Source of the DNA: Mycolicibacterium sp. MU0050
GTDB lineage: Bacteria > Actinomycetota > Actinomycetes > Mycobacteriales > Mycobacteriaceae
Direction of reading: 5' to 3'
Length of the DNA stretch: 64,000 nucleotides
Assembly: GCF_963378085.1 (NCBI RefSeq)
Contig: NZ_OY726395.1
Location: 2,356,001 to 2,420,000 of the forward strand
Of the stretch, positions 8,045 through 15,027 are shown piece by piece. Below the pieces are notes generated by a model. It was not told the DNA's origin, searched no databases, and saw only the letters and a program-made list of their open reading frames with translations. Each line of letters begins with the position of its first letter. Within the stretch, counting starts at the first letter, position 1. The translations under genes and the position numbers were made by a program.

Positions 8045-9411
8045 CTGGCTGCCTTTTCGCCTTCGACGGCGGCCGCGATCTCCTCGAGCTGTTCGAGGCG
8101 GGTGCGTGCGAAGGCCTGCTGCTCGGTGATGGTCAGCTGACCGCGCTGCCGGGCCAGGAAGGTGGTGGCCCAGGACAGCAGGGTCGCGATTTTGGTCTTG
8201 AACCCCACCAGGTAGATCAGGTGCAGGAACAACCACGCCAGCCACGCGATGTAGCCGCCGAATTCCAGCTTGCCGATCTTGGCCACCGCCGAGTGCTTCG
8301 ACACCGTGGCCATCGACCCCTTGTCGAAGTAGCTGAACGGTTCGCGGGTGGCCGGGTCGGCCCCGCCGAGTTCGGCCTTGATGATGTTCGCGGCGTACTT
8401 GCCACCCTGGATCGCACCCTGCGCCTGACCCGGCACCCCGTCGACGGCCATCATGTCGCCGACGACGAAAACGTTCGGGTGACCCGGAATGCTCAGGTCC
8501 GGCAACACTTTCACCCGGCCGGCGCGGTCGAGTTCGACCCCGGACTGCTTGGCCAGGTCCCGGCCCAGCGGGCTCGCCGAGACCCCGGCGGACCACACCT
8601 TGCAGGCGGCTTCGATGCGCTTGGTCGAGCCGTCCTGGTACTTGACCACCAGGCCGTTGCGGTCGACGTCGGTCACCATCGCGTTGAGCTGTACCTCGAC
8701 GCCCATCTTCTCGAGGCGGTTCTGGGCCTTCTTGCCCAACTTCGGCCCCATCGGCGGCAGCAGTTGGCCGGCGCCCTCGACGAGGATCACGTGCGCCTCG
8801 GTCGGGTCGATGTGCCGGAACGCGCCGCGCAGTGTGTCGTCGGCCAGTTCGGCGATCTGCCCGGCCATCTCGACCCCGGTCGGGCCGCCGCCGACCACCA
8901 CGAAGGTCAGCAGCTTCGAGCGGCGGACCGGGTCACTGGACCGTTCGGCTTGCTCGAAGGCGCCCAGGATGCGGCCCCGCAGTTCCAGCGCGTCGTCGAT
9001 GGTCTTCATCCCCGGGGCCCACTCGGCGAAATGATCGTTGCCAAAGTAGGACTGGCCCGCGCCGGCGGCCACGATCAGCGAGTCGTAGGGCGTGCGATAG
9101 GTGTGGCCCAGCAGCACTGAGTCGACGGTCTGGTGCTCCAGGTCGATGTGGGTGACCTCGCCGAGCAACACCTGCGCGTTGCGCTGCTTGCGCAGGATGA
9201 GGCGGGTCGGCGGGGCGATCTCGCCTTCCGAGATGATGCCCGTGGCCACCTGATACAGCAACGGCTGGAACAGGTGATGGGTGGTCTTGGCGATCAGCTT
9301 GACGTCGACATCGGCGCGCTTGAGCTTCTTGGCGGCGGTCAAACCACCGAAACCTGATCCGATGATGACGACCTTATGCCGATCGGAGGGCGTTGCTCCG
9401 GGATGGCTCAC
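8041..9411 (-). CDS. ndh: Type II NADH dehydrogenase (NDH-2)
   Basis: Single-subunit flavoprotein that passes electrons from NADH to menaquinone without proton pumping; the principal NADH oxidase of mycobacteria and target of phenothiazine-like compounds. It has the FAD-binding VVIIGSGFGGLTAAKKLKRA at the N-terminus, the second nucleotide-binding VVVGGGPTGVEMAGQIAELA near residue 180, and an amphipathic/hydrophobic C-terminal membrane anchor (WLAWLFLHLIYLVGFKT). I chose the GTG at 9411 (MSHPGATPSDRHK), since GAGGAG lies six bases before it and M. smegmatis Ndh begins the same way; a GTG at 9435 would add eight residues. Synteny with Rv1854c after ureD is exact. Confidence 0.96.
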   Translation of the reverse strand: MSHPGATPSDRHKVVIIGSGFGGLTAAKKLKRADVDVKLIAKTTHHLFQPLLYQVATGIISEGEIAPPTRLILRKQRNAQVLLGEVTHIDLEHQTVDSVLLGHTYRTPYDSLIVAAGAGQSYFGNDHFAEWAPGMKTIDDALELRGRILGAFEQAERSSDPVRRSKLLTFVVVGGGPTGVEMAGQIAELADDTLRGAFRHIDPTEAHVILVEGAGQLLPPMGPKLGKKAQNRLEKMGVEVQLNAMVTDVDRNGLVVKYQDGSTKRIEAACKVWSAGVSASPLGRDLAKQSGVELDRAGRVKVLPDLSIPGHPNVFVVGDMMAVDGVPGQAQGAIQGGKYAANIIKAELGGADPATREPFSYFDKGSMATVSKHSAVAKIGKLEFGGYIAWLAWLFLHLIYLVGFKTKIATLLSWATTFLARQRGQLTITEQQAFARTRLEQLEEIAAAVEGEKAAS

Positions 9412-9466
9412 AATTGGCTCCTCGACAAGGGACACATCGGTACTACCCCTTCACCGTAGTCGTCTC

Positions 9467-9494
9467 CCTTGACGCCGGAACTCCGGCGTCAAGG
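9467..9494 (-). terminator. Hairpin between the LLM oxidoreductase and ndh
   Basis: Near-perfect inverted repeat CCTTGACGCCGGA / TCCGGCGTCAAGG of 12-13 bp with a tiny loop. It lies after the stop of the oxidoreductase at 9525 and before ndh, so it probably terminates the former. No U-tract follows on the minus strand. Confidence 0.7.
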
Positions 9495-9524
9495 ATATTT
9501 GGGCTCGCGCGTGACCATGCGGGG

Positions 9525-10442
9525 TCAGCCCGCCAGCACCTGTTTGAGTGCCTGACCGACGTCGGCGACGACACCGGGGGTGTAGAACGGCAGGTTGAAG
9601 ATGACGCCGTCGACGCCGGCGTCGAGGACCTTCGTCTTGATCTGCTCGGCGATGGCCCCCGGGCTGCCGATGGCGGTGTTGCCCCGGATGGCCTCGGGCA
9701 ACGAGTCGGGAGTGCCCTTCTCGTCGACGATCACCGTGACCAGCGCACTGGTTTCCAGCGTCGCCGGGTCCCGATCGATCTCCTCGCACCGCCGGCGCAC
9801 CACGTCGATCTTGTGGGCCAGCTCGTCGAATGACGCGATGATGTTGAGGTGGTCGAAGTGCTTGGCCGCCAAGGGGATGGTCTTCTTCTCGCCGCTGCCG
9901 CCGATCATCAGCGGAATGTGGTCGCGATACCGGGGGTTGGCCAGCGCCTCGACGGTCTTGTAGTACTTGCCGTCGACGGTGGGGCGCTCGCCGGCCAGCA
10001 TCGGCAGGATGATCTGCAGGGCCTCCCCGAGTTTGTCGAAACGCTCGGTGAAGGTGCCGAACTCGAATCCGAGCTGCTCGTGTTCGAGTTCGAACCACCC
10101 GGTGCCGATGCCCAGCACCGCGCGGCCGGCGCTGATCACGTCGAGCGTGGTGATGGCCTTGGCGAGCAGCGTCGGGTTGCGATAGGTGTTGCCGGTGACC
10201 AGGGTGCCCAGCTGGACAGTCTCGGTCGCGGTGGCCAGCGCGCCCAGCGCCGTGTACGCCTCGAGCATCGGTTGATCCGGCGAGCCGAGCATGGGCAGCT
10301 GGTAGAAGTGGTCCATCAGGAACACGGCGTCGAAGCCCGCCTCGTCGGCCTCACGGGCCTGCGCAATGACCTTCGGGAACAGCTGTTCGACGCCGGCGTC
10401 GTCGGAGAACTTCGGGATCTGGTAGCCGAGTTTGATCGTCAC
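9525..10442 (-). CDS. LLM-class F420-dependent oxidoreductase (Rv1855c type)
   Basis: 305-residue luciferase-like TIM-barrel flavin/F420 oxidoreductase. The N-terminus MTIKLGYQIPKF, followed by EADEAGFDAVFLMDHFYQLP, is typical of mycobacterial F420-dependent LLM enzymes, with GTLVTGNTYRNPTLLAKAIT and the conserved VLGIGTGWFELEHEQLGFEF. Substrate is unknown; relatives reduce or oxidise small ketones, alcohols and nitro compounds with deazaflavin F420. The GTG at 10442 is preceded by a TAGGGT -10-like hexamer only six bases away, suggesting a leaderless message. Same position as Rv1855c, after ndh. Confidence 0.88.
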   Translation of the reverse strand: MTIKLGYQIPKFSDDAGVEQLFPKVIAQAREADEAGFDAVFLMDHFYQLPMLGSPDQPMLEAYTALGALATATETVQLGTLVTGNTYRNPTLLAKAITTLDVISAGRAVLGIGTGWFELEHEQLGFEFGTFTERFDKLGEALQIILPMLAGERPTVDGKYYKTVEALANPRYRDHIPLMIGGSGEKKTIPLAAKHFDHLNIIASFDELAHKIDVVRRRCEEIDRDPATLETSALVTVIVDEKGTPDSLPEAIRGNTAIGSPGAIAEQIKTKVLDAGVDGVIFNLPFYTPGVVADVGQALKQVLAG

Positions 10443-10469
10443 GCTTCGACCCTACTCAGGCCGCGGCGG

Positions 10470-10486
10470 GCTTTCCGGGTGAAAGC
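10470..10486 (-). terminator. Short hairpin between SDR-like gene and LLM oxidoreductase
   Basis: GCTTTC / GAAAGC stem of 6 bp with a CGGGT loop, flanked by GGCCGC-type repeats that could extend pairing. It sits in the 52-base gap after the SDR gene. Weak as a terminator. Confidence 0.35.
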
Positions 10487-10494
10487 GGCCCCGG

Positions 10495-11172
10495 TCAGCC
10501 GAAGTGCGCCGGAACGCCGCTGCTGACGTGCAGGGTCTGCCCGGTGACGTGCCGCGCCGAGGACGACGTCAGGAACAGGGCCAGCCGCGCGATCTCGCCG
10601 GCCACCGAGGGGGAGACCGTCGACAGGCCCTCGTAGCCCGGTTCGGCGCCGCGTCCGGTCGCGACGACGTTGACGGTGATGCCGCGGGTGCCCCATTGAA
10701 CGGCCTGCCCGGCGGTCCAGTCGGCCAGCGCGGCCTTGACGGCGGAGGCGGCGCTGCCCTCACGGGGGGATTCCGGGACGACGTTGACGATCGCACCGCC
10801 GGAGCGCAGGTGGTCGCCGATGGTCTGCAGCGTCAGCACCGGGGCCAGCACGGTGGCATCCAGCGCGTGGTGCCAGGCCGCGGCGTGTTCGCCGGCGGTG
10901 AAGGTGCGCGGGTCGCCGGTCGTGTGCCGGGGCGCGGGGATGTTGACGATGGTGTCGAGATGATGCGGGAACGACGTGCGGGCCTCGGCCAGGCTGGCCG
11001 GGTCGGTCGGGTCGCAGACGATGGAGTTGACCTCGAGCTCCTTGGCTGCGATCTCCAACTCGTCGCGGCGGGCGCCGGAGATGACCACGTTGTGGCCGGC
11101 GTCGCGGAACTCTTCGGCGACTGCGCGACCCAGCTCGGTATCTCCGCCGGTAACCAGCACCTCCATCGCCAT
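10495..11172 (-). CDS. Short-chain dehydrogenase/reductase-like protein without catalytic Tyr (Rv1856c type)
   Basis: 225-residue Rossmann protein. The N-terminus MAMEVLVTGGDTELGRAVAE has the TGxxxxxG cofactor loop, and INVVPES-like and GITVNVVATGR stretches fit the SDR fold. At the catalytic centre, where SDRs have Y-x-x-x-K, the sequence reads ASAVK, with Ala replacing Tyr while Lys is kept; ordinary dehydrogenase activity is therefore doubtful. The start at 11172 is chosen because AGGAGAGG lies just upstream; the open frame continues 21 codons further. Same place as Rv1856c. The modABC genes that follow in M. tuberculosis are absent here. Confidence 0.8.
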   Translation of the reverse strand: MAMEVLVTGGDTELGRAVAEEFRDAGHNVVISGARRDELEIAAKELEVNSIVCDPTDPASLAEARTSFPHHLDTIVNIPAPRHTTGDPRTFTAGEHAAAWHHALDATVLAPVLTLQTIGDHLRSGGAIVNVVPESPREGSAASAVKAALADWTAGQAVQWGTRGITVNVVATGRGAEPGYEGLSTVSPSVAGEIARLALFLTSSSARHVTGQTLHVSSGVPAHFG

Positions 11173-11292
11173 GACCTCTCCTGTCGTGTTCACCGTTGAA
11201 CCCCAGCAGCGCCATCCGCTAGTCGATCGTGGCACACCGGGCGACCGGTGCCTGGGATTACCGCGCGTGACGGCGTCGACCGCCAGCTATGT

Positions 11293-11304
11293 TACTGGAC
11301 AGTA
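11293..11304. promoter_or_regulatory. Palindrome resembling a TetR-type operator
   Basis: TACTGGACAGTA is a perfect 5-2-5 inverted repeat located 121 bases upstream of the SDR start and 214 bases before apa. ACTG-N2-CAGT dyads are common operators for TetR-family repressors. The binding protein is unknown. The rest of the 11173-11517 gap holds the apa promoter and nothing else I recognise. Confidence 0.4.
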
Positions 11305-11471
11305 GCTAGGTGGGGAAACTCGACGCGGGCACGAACAAGACACAATCCGGGCAACCCCGGCGCGAGCTGGGGTTCTCCAGGTCTCCCACGCTGGGCCGAG
11401 AGCGCACGAATCGGGGCGCGGACCGGGACCGCGCGGGGTGCGCCATCGCGAAAAAGAGCGACGAATAGTAA

Positions 11472-11510
11472 GCAAGTCGCACTTGCGTCACGGCCGTAAC
11501 ACGGTAGGTT
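11472..11510 (+). promoter_or_regulatory. apa promoter with inverted repeat; leaderless start
   Basis: A perfect palindrome GCAAGT-CGC-ACTTGC (11472-11486) covers the -35 region, and TAGGTT (11505-11510) is a -10 hexamer seven bases before the ATG at 11518. That spacing predicts transcription starting at the A of ATG, a leaderless message. The palindrome is well placed as an operator or activator site. Confidence 0.55.
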
Positions 11511-11517
11511 CGTCGCC

Positions 11518-12606
11518 ATGAGTGAGCCGGACCTCAATTCGAAGCCGCGTAAGGGTTTGCGGGCGTCGCTGGCGGTTGCCGCGGCCTCCGGCCTGGGCGC
11601 CGTCACGCTGATGCTGCCGGGTGCCCTGGCCAACGCCGACCCGGTCCCGCCGCCGCCTCCGGCGCCGGGAACCGAGGCGCCCGCTGCACCGCCGGCGGAC
11701 CCGAACGCGCCGCCGCCACCGCCGGCGGATCCGAACGTGCCGCCGCCACCGCCGGCGGATCCGAACGTGCCGCCGGCACCCCCGGCGGACCCGAACGCGC
11801 CGCCGGCACCCCCGGCGGACCCGAACGCGCCGCCGGCACCCCCGGCGGATCCGAACGCGCCGGCCGCGGACCCCGATGCGCCAGCGGCCCCCGAGCCCGG
11901 CCGGGTGGAGAACGCCGCCGGCGGGTTCAGTTACGTCGTGCCGCAGGGCTGGGTCGTCGGTGATGCAAGCCGGCTCAACTACGGGCAGGCGCTGCTGACC
12001 AAGGAGGCCCCGCCGGTCGCCCCGGGCGAGACGCCGCCGCCGGCCACCGACACCAGCATCCTGCTGGGCCGGCTGGACCTGAAGCTGTTCGCCGGCGCCG
12101 AGCCGGACAACGAGAAGGCCGCCGTGCGGTTGGCGTCCGACATGGGCGAGTTCTTCATGCCGTTCGCCGGCACCCGGCTCAACCAGCAGACCACCCCGCT
12201 GGACGCCGGCGGCATGCTCGGCTCCGCGTCGTCGTACGAGGTGAAGTTCACCGACACCAGCAAGCCCAACGGTCAGATCTGGGCCGGCGTGGTCGGCGAT
12301 GCGGCGCCCAACGCGCCTCGCGGTCAGCGCAACGAGCGCTGGTTCGTCGTCTGGCTGGGGACCTCCAACGACCCGGTCGACGCCGAAGCCGCCACGGCCT
12401 TGGCCAATTCGATCCGGCCGTGGACCCCGCCGGCGGCCCCGGCCGCAGCGCCGGCCGACCCCAACGCACCGGCGCCGCCTGCGGATCCGAATGCACCGCC
12501 GCCGCCCGCGGACCCGAACGCGCCCGCCCCCGTGCCGGGGCGTAGCGAGGTCGGCGTCCCGGTCCCGGTGGAGACCCCGGTGCCCGAGATGATGCCGCCG
12601 GCCTGA
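11518..12606 (+). CDS. apa: Alanine/proline-rich secreted antigen (Apa/MPT32, fibronectin-attachment protein)
   Basis: 362-residue exported protein of the Apa family, a mannosylated glycoprotein that binds fibronectin and lung surfactant protein A. A signal peptide covers about residues 13-40 ([13 protein letters not shown] to ALANA), followed by a long Pro/Ala region with decapeptide repeats [10 protein letters not shown] (about residues 59-116). The conserved globular part starts at [18 protein letters not shown] and contains SYEVKFTD and RWFVVWLGT; a second short repeat set lies at residues 315-340 before [16 protein letters not shown]. It is longer than M. tuberculosis Apa (325 residues) through extra repeats. 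Followed by a strong terminator and the Rv1861 homologue. Confidence 0.95.
   Translation: MSEPDLNSKPRKGLRASLAVAAASGLGAVTLMLPGALANADPVPPPPPAPGTEAPAAPPADPNAPPPPPADPNVPPPPPADPNVPPAPPADPNAPPAPPADPNAPPAPPADPNAPAADPDAPAAPEPGRVENAAGGFSYVVPQGWVVGDASRLNYGQALLTKEAPPVAPGETPPPATDTSILLGRLDLKLFAGAEPDNEKAAVRLASDMGEFFMPFAGTRLNQQTTPLDAGGMLGSASSYEVKFTDTSKPNGQIWAGVVGDAAPNAPRGQRNERWFVVWLGTSNDPVDAEAATALANSIRPWTPPAAPAAAPADPNAPAPPADPNAPPPPADPNAPAPVPGRSEVGVPVPVETPVPEMMPPA
11692..11864 (+). repeat. 30-bp tandem repeat within apa
   Basis: About 5.7 copies of a 30-base unit, of the form CCGGCGGAYCCGAACGYGCC plus ten variable bases, encode the decapeptide [10 protein letters not shown]. Copies differ by one to three bases. 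Two or three degenerate copies recur near 12455-12530. The array is a probable site of strain-to-strain length variation. Confidence 0.9.
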
Positions 12607-12619
12607 CGGCACGGCACGA

Positions 12620-12660
12620 CCGAAACCCCGATCCCGCCACCGGCAGGGTCGGGGTTTCGG
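12620..12660 (+). terminator. Hairpin terminator after apa
   Basis: Perfect 12-bp stem CCGAAACCCCGA / TCGGGGTTTCGG with a 17-base loop, 14 bases after the apa stop and followed by CTTTGG. It should separate apa from the next gene. Confidence 0.85.
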
Positions 12661-12763
12661 CTTTGGTGCCCCAATGCCGACCCATTCGTTACCCGGGCCA
12701 GGTATATCTGAGCAAAGATCCCGCTTCCGCAGGATCTTCAGATGACAACGAGGGAGAACCCTG

Positions 12764-13084
12764 ATGGACACAGCACTCGTTACCAACCTGGCCTCGGGAG
12801 CCGTCGACATCCTGGCCCGCTCGACGACGCTGACGAGCGTGGGTTGGATCGGCTACATCATCATCGGAGCGATCGCCGGCTGGATCGCGGGCAAGATCGT
12901 CAAGGGCAGCGGTTCGGGCATCCTGATGAACATCGTGGTCGGCGTCGTCGGGGCGCTCATCGGCGGCTTCCTGCTCAGCTTCTTCCTCGACACCGCCAGC
13001 GGCGGTTGGTGGTTCACGCTGTTCACCGCGATCCTGGGCGCGGTGATCCTGCTCTGGGTACTCGGCAAGGTCCGCAAGGCCTAG
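12764..13084 (+). CDS. GlsB/YeaQ/YmgE-family small membrane protein (Rv1861 type)
   Basis: 106-residue protein with three hydrophobic helices: about residues 27-45 (WIGYIIIGAIAGWIAGKIV), 52-76 (ILMNIVVGVVGALIGGFLLS) and 83-101. The glycine pattern G-x-I-A-G-W-I-A-G-x-I and the following NIVVGVVGALIGG are the transglycosylase-associated (YeaQ) signature. Relatives are often stress-induced, and their molecular function is unsettled. A GGGAG ribosome site precedes the ATG. It follows apa as in M. tuberculosis; adhA (Rv1862), next there, is missing here. Confidence 0.87.
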   Translation: MDTALVTNLASGAVDILARSTTLTSVGWIGYIIIGAIAGWIAGKIVKGSGSGILMNIVVGVVGALIGGFLLSFFLDTASGGWWFTLFTAILGAVILLWVLGKVRKA

Positions 13085-13109
13085 CGGTGCGGCACAGCTA
13101 ACCGCGGCG

Positions 13110-14102
13110 TCAGTCGATCGGCGCCCCGTCGAGCCGCCGCACCACCTCGGTGAGCGGCCGACGGGGCGTCGCCGGCAGCGGGTCGGCGTTCAGGGGTGCC
13201 CAACCGACGCGCAGCAGCATCTGTGGCACGCAGTCGCGATCCAACACGGTGTTGCGCACCAGATCCCGGGTGGTGGGCAGTTCCAACGGCTCGGTGATCG
13301 GACAACTCGACAGGCCCAGTGCCGTCGCGGTCAGCAACACCAGGGCGGTGGCCTCGCCGGCCCGCAGGATCGATACCGGGTCGTCGCCGGCCGTCCCCAG
13401 TGCCAGCACCACCCCGGCGTCCAGATCCGGTGCCGCTCCGGCCGGTTGGGCCAGCGCGGGCGAGGCGAACACTCGCCCCGGCACCGGCGCGTGCGGCGCC
13501 GTCGTCGGCGTGTTGCGCGCGGGGACGCCGGCCAACGCGCCGTAGCGTCCGCTCCACATCGACAGCTCCGCGACGTAGTCGACGTCGCGGGCGTGCTCGT
13601 GCACCGCGTCGACGACGATCGCGGCCAATCGCGCCGGCGACTCGACCCGGCGCAGCATGACGCCGCTGCGCGCCGCGCGCGACGCCATCAGCGCAACATC
13701 ACCGGCCGGCACCGGCCACGAGCCGTACACCCGGCGATCGGTGCGCCGGCGCGGGATGGCCGCCGCCAGCGCGATGTCCTGCTGACTGCCGCCCGGCCCA
13801 CAGATCTCCACGCTCGCCAGATGATCGGGTTCGTCCGGGTTGGGCAGCCGGTGCACGTGCGTCTGCCAGCCGAGCGCCGCGAGCGCGACTGTGAAGTGCT
13901 GCAGGGCGGCCCCGCAGCTGAGGATCAGGTCGCGCCGGGCCGGGTCCGTGTGCGGCAGATGACGTTCGGGATCGGCATAGAGGTGCACCGTGCCGTCACC
14001 GATCCGCCAGGCCCACGGCTGGGTGTTGTGGATCGAAGGCGCCCGGATGGCCAACGCGAGCGCAGCCAGGACGGTGGCCTGGTCCGGGAGCTGGTTTTCC
14101 AT
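13110..14102 (-). CDS. Acg-family nitroreductase-like protein
   Basis: 330-residue nitroreductase-fold protein like Acg/Rv2032, Rv3131 and Rv3127, which have the same length. APSIHNTQPWAWRI (about residues 20-33) is the family hallmark at the flavin site, followed by HTDPARRDLILSCGAAL and PRRRTDRRVYG; the C-terminal half has GEATALVLLTATALGLSSCP. Acg itself binds FMN in a covered pocket and is thought to sequester rather than turn over flavin, so enzymatic activity is uncertain. The ATG at 14102 (MENQLPDQATVLAAL) is preferred to one 36 bases upstream. A DosR-type box upstream predicts induction by hypoxia or nitric oxide. Confidence 0.88.
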   Translation of the reverse strand: MENQLPDQATVLAALALAIRAPSIHNTQPWAWRIGDGTVHLYADPERHLPHTDPARRDLILSCGAALQHFTVALAALGWQTHVHRLPNPDEPDHLASVEICGPGGSQQDIALAAAIPRRRTDRRVYGSWPVPAGDVALMASRAARSGVMLRRVESPARLAAIVVDAVHEHARDVDYVAELSMWSGRYGALAGVPARNTPTTAPHAPVPGRVFASPALAQPAGAAPDLDAGVVLALGTAGDDPVSILRAGEATALVLLTATALGLSSCPITEPLELPTTRDLVRNTVLDRDCVPQMLLRVGWAPLNADPLPATPRRPLTEVVRRLDGAPID

Positions 14103-14147
14103 GGCTTCAGCCTGGCACCGCCGGGAGCGGCCCGCCACCGCGCGATG

Positions 14148-14173
14148 GTCCCCGATCGCGGGACATTGGTCCC
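14148..14173 (-). promoter_or_regulatory. DosR/DevR-type box upstream of the acg-like gene
   Basis: GGGACATTGGTCCC (14160-14173) matches the DosR core GGGACTWWAGTCCC at 12 of 14 positions with both pentamers perfect. An overlapping GTCCC-N7-GGGAC lies at 14148-14164. The element is 58-71 bases upstream of the ATG at 14102, a normal activating distance. Confidence 0.75.
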
Positions 14174-14199
14174 TTCGCCCCGAGAAGGTCCGGGTCGGG

Positions 14200-14973
14200 T
14201 CAGAAAGTGCTGTGCCAGACCAGGGCGGCCGCCAGGGCGCCCATCCCGTTGAGGGACCAGTGCAGCGCGATCGGCGCGATGATGCTGCCGCTGCGGTTGC
14301 GCAACCAGGTGAAGACGAAACCCGCCGCCGCCGTCACCAGGACCGCGCCGACCACCCCGATCACCACGCCGAGCACCCCACCGCCGAACAGCCGGGTGAA
14401 GCCCACGTTGCTGGCGGTCAGGCCCATCGACGTGGCGATGTGCCACAGGCCGAAGAGCAACGAGCCGGCCGCCGCGACCCCGCGGAACCCCCACGCCCGG
14501 GTCAGGGCGCCCTGCAGGACGCCGCGGAAGGCGAGCTCCTCGGGGATGACGGTCTGCAGCGGGATGATCACCATCGAGGCGATCAGGGCACCCGAGAGGG
14601 TGGCGTAGTTGTTGTTCAGGAACAGCGGCCGGGTCATCGGCAACGCCACCCCGATCGCGATGACCGTCCCGACCACCAGCACGGCGGCCAGCGCGTAGCC
14701 GGCGCCGGACTTCCAGTGTTCCCGGCCCAGCCCCAATTCGGCCCACCCCAGCCCGCGCGAGCGCACCAGGATCACCAGGCCGATGGCCGCGGCCGGCACC
14801 GTGGCGATGTTCGCCCACGGGGTGGTGAAGTGGGCGATCAGGTTGGTCAACGCGAGCACCACGATGACGATCGCGATGTCGACATAGGTCCGGAACCGGT
14901 TCAGGGCCGTCAACTGGACGAGCAACGGATGCGGCGCATCCGTCGGCACGGCTACCGCGCTTGGCATGGACAT
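14200..14973 (-). CDS. CPBP-family intramembrane glutamic protease (Rv1863c type)
   Basis: 257-residue multi-pass membrane protein with about seven to eight hydrophobic helices. It contains the CPBP/Abi motifs: EELAFRG near residue 143 (E-E-x-x-x-R), FGLWHIATS (His) near residue 170, and an N/H-containing last helix ending APIALHWSLNGMG. Family members related to Rce1 cleave near prenylated or membrane-anchored C-termini in eukaryotes; bacterial substrates are mostly unknown. The length matches Rv1863c, which sits in the same relative place. The gap before phosphoketolase (14974-15027) shows no structure. Confidence 0.88.
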   Translation of the reverse strand: MSMPSAVAVPTDAPHPLLVQLTALNRFRTYVDIAIVIVVLALTNLIAHFTTPWANIATVPAAAIGLVILVRSRGLGWAELGLGREHWKSGAGYALAAVLVVGTVIAIGVALPMTRPLFLNNNYATLSGALIASMVIIPLQTVIPEELAFRGVLQGALTRAWGFRGVAAAGSLLFGLWHIATSMGLTASNVGFTRLFGGGVLGVVIGVVGAVLVTAAAGFVFTWLRNRSGSIIAPIALHWSLNGMGALAAALVWHSTF

Positions 14974-15027
14974 AACCGGATCAGCGTACCTGCCGTCGAC
15001 GGAGATCCTGGTCAGTCGCCGTGCGCG

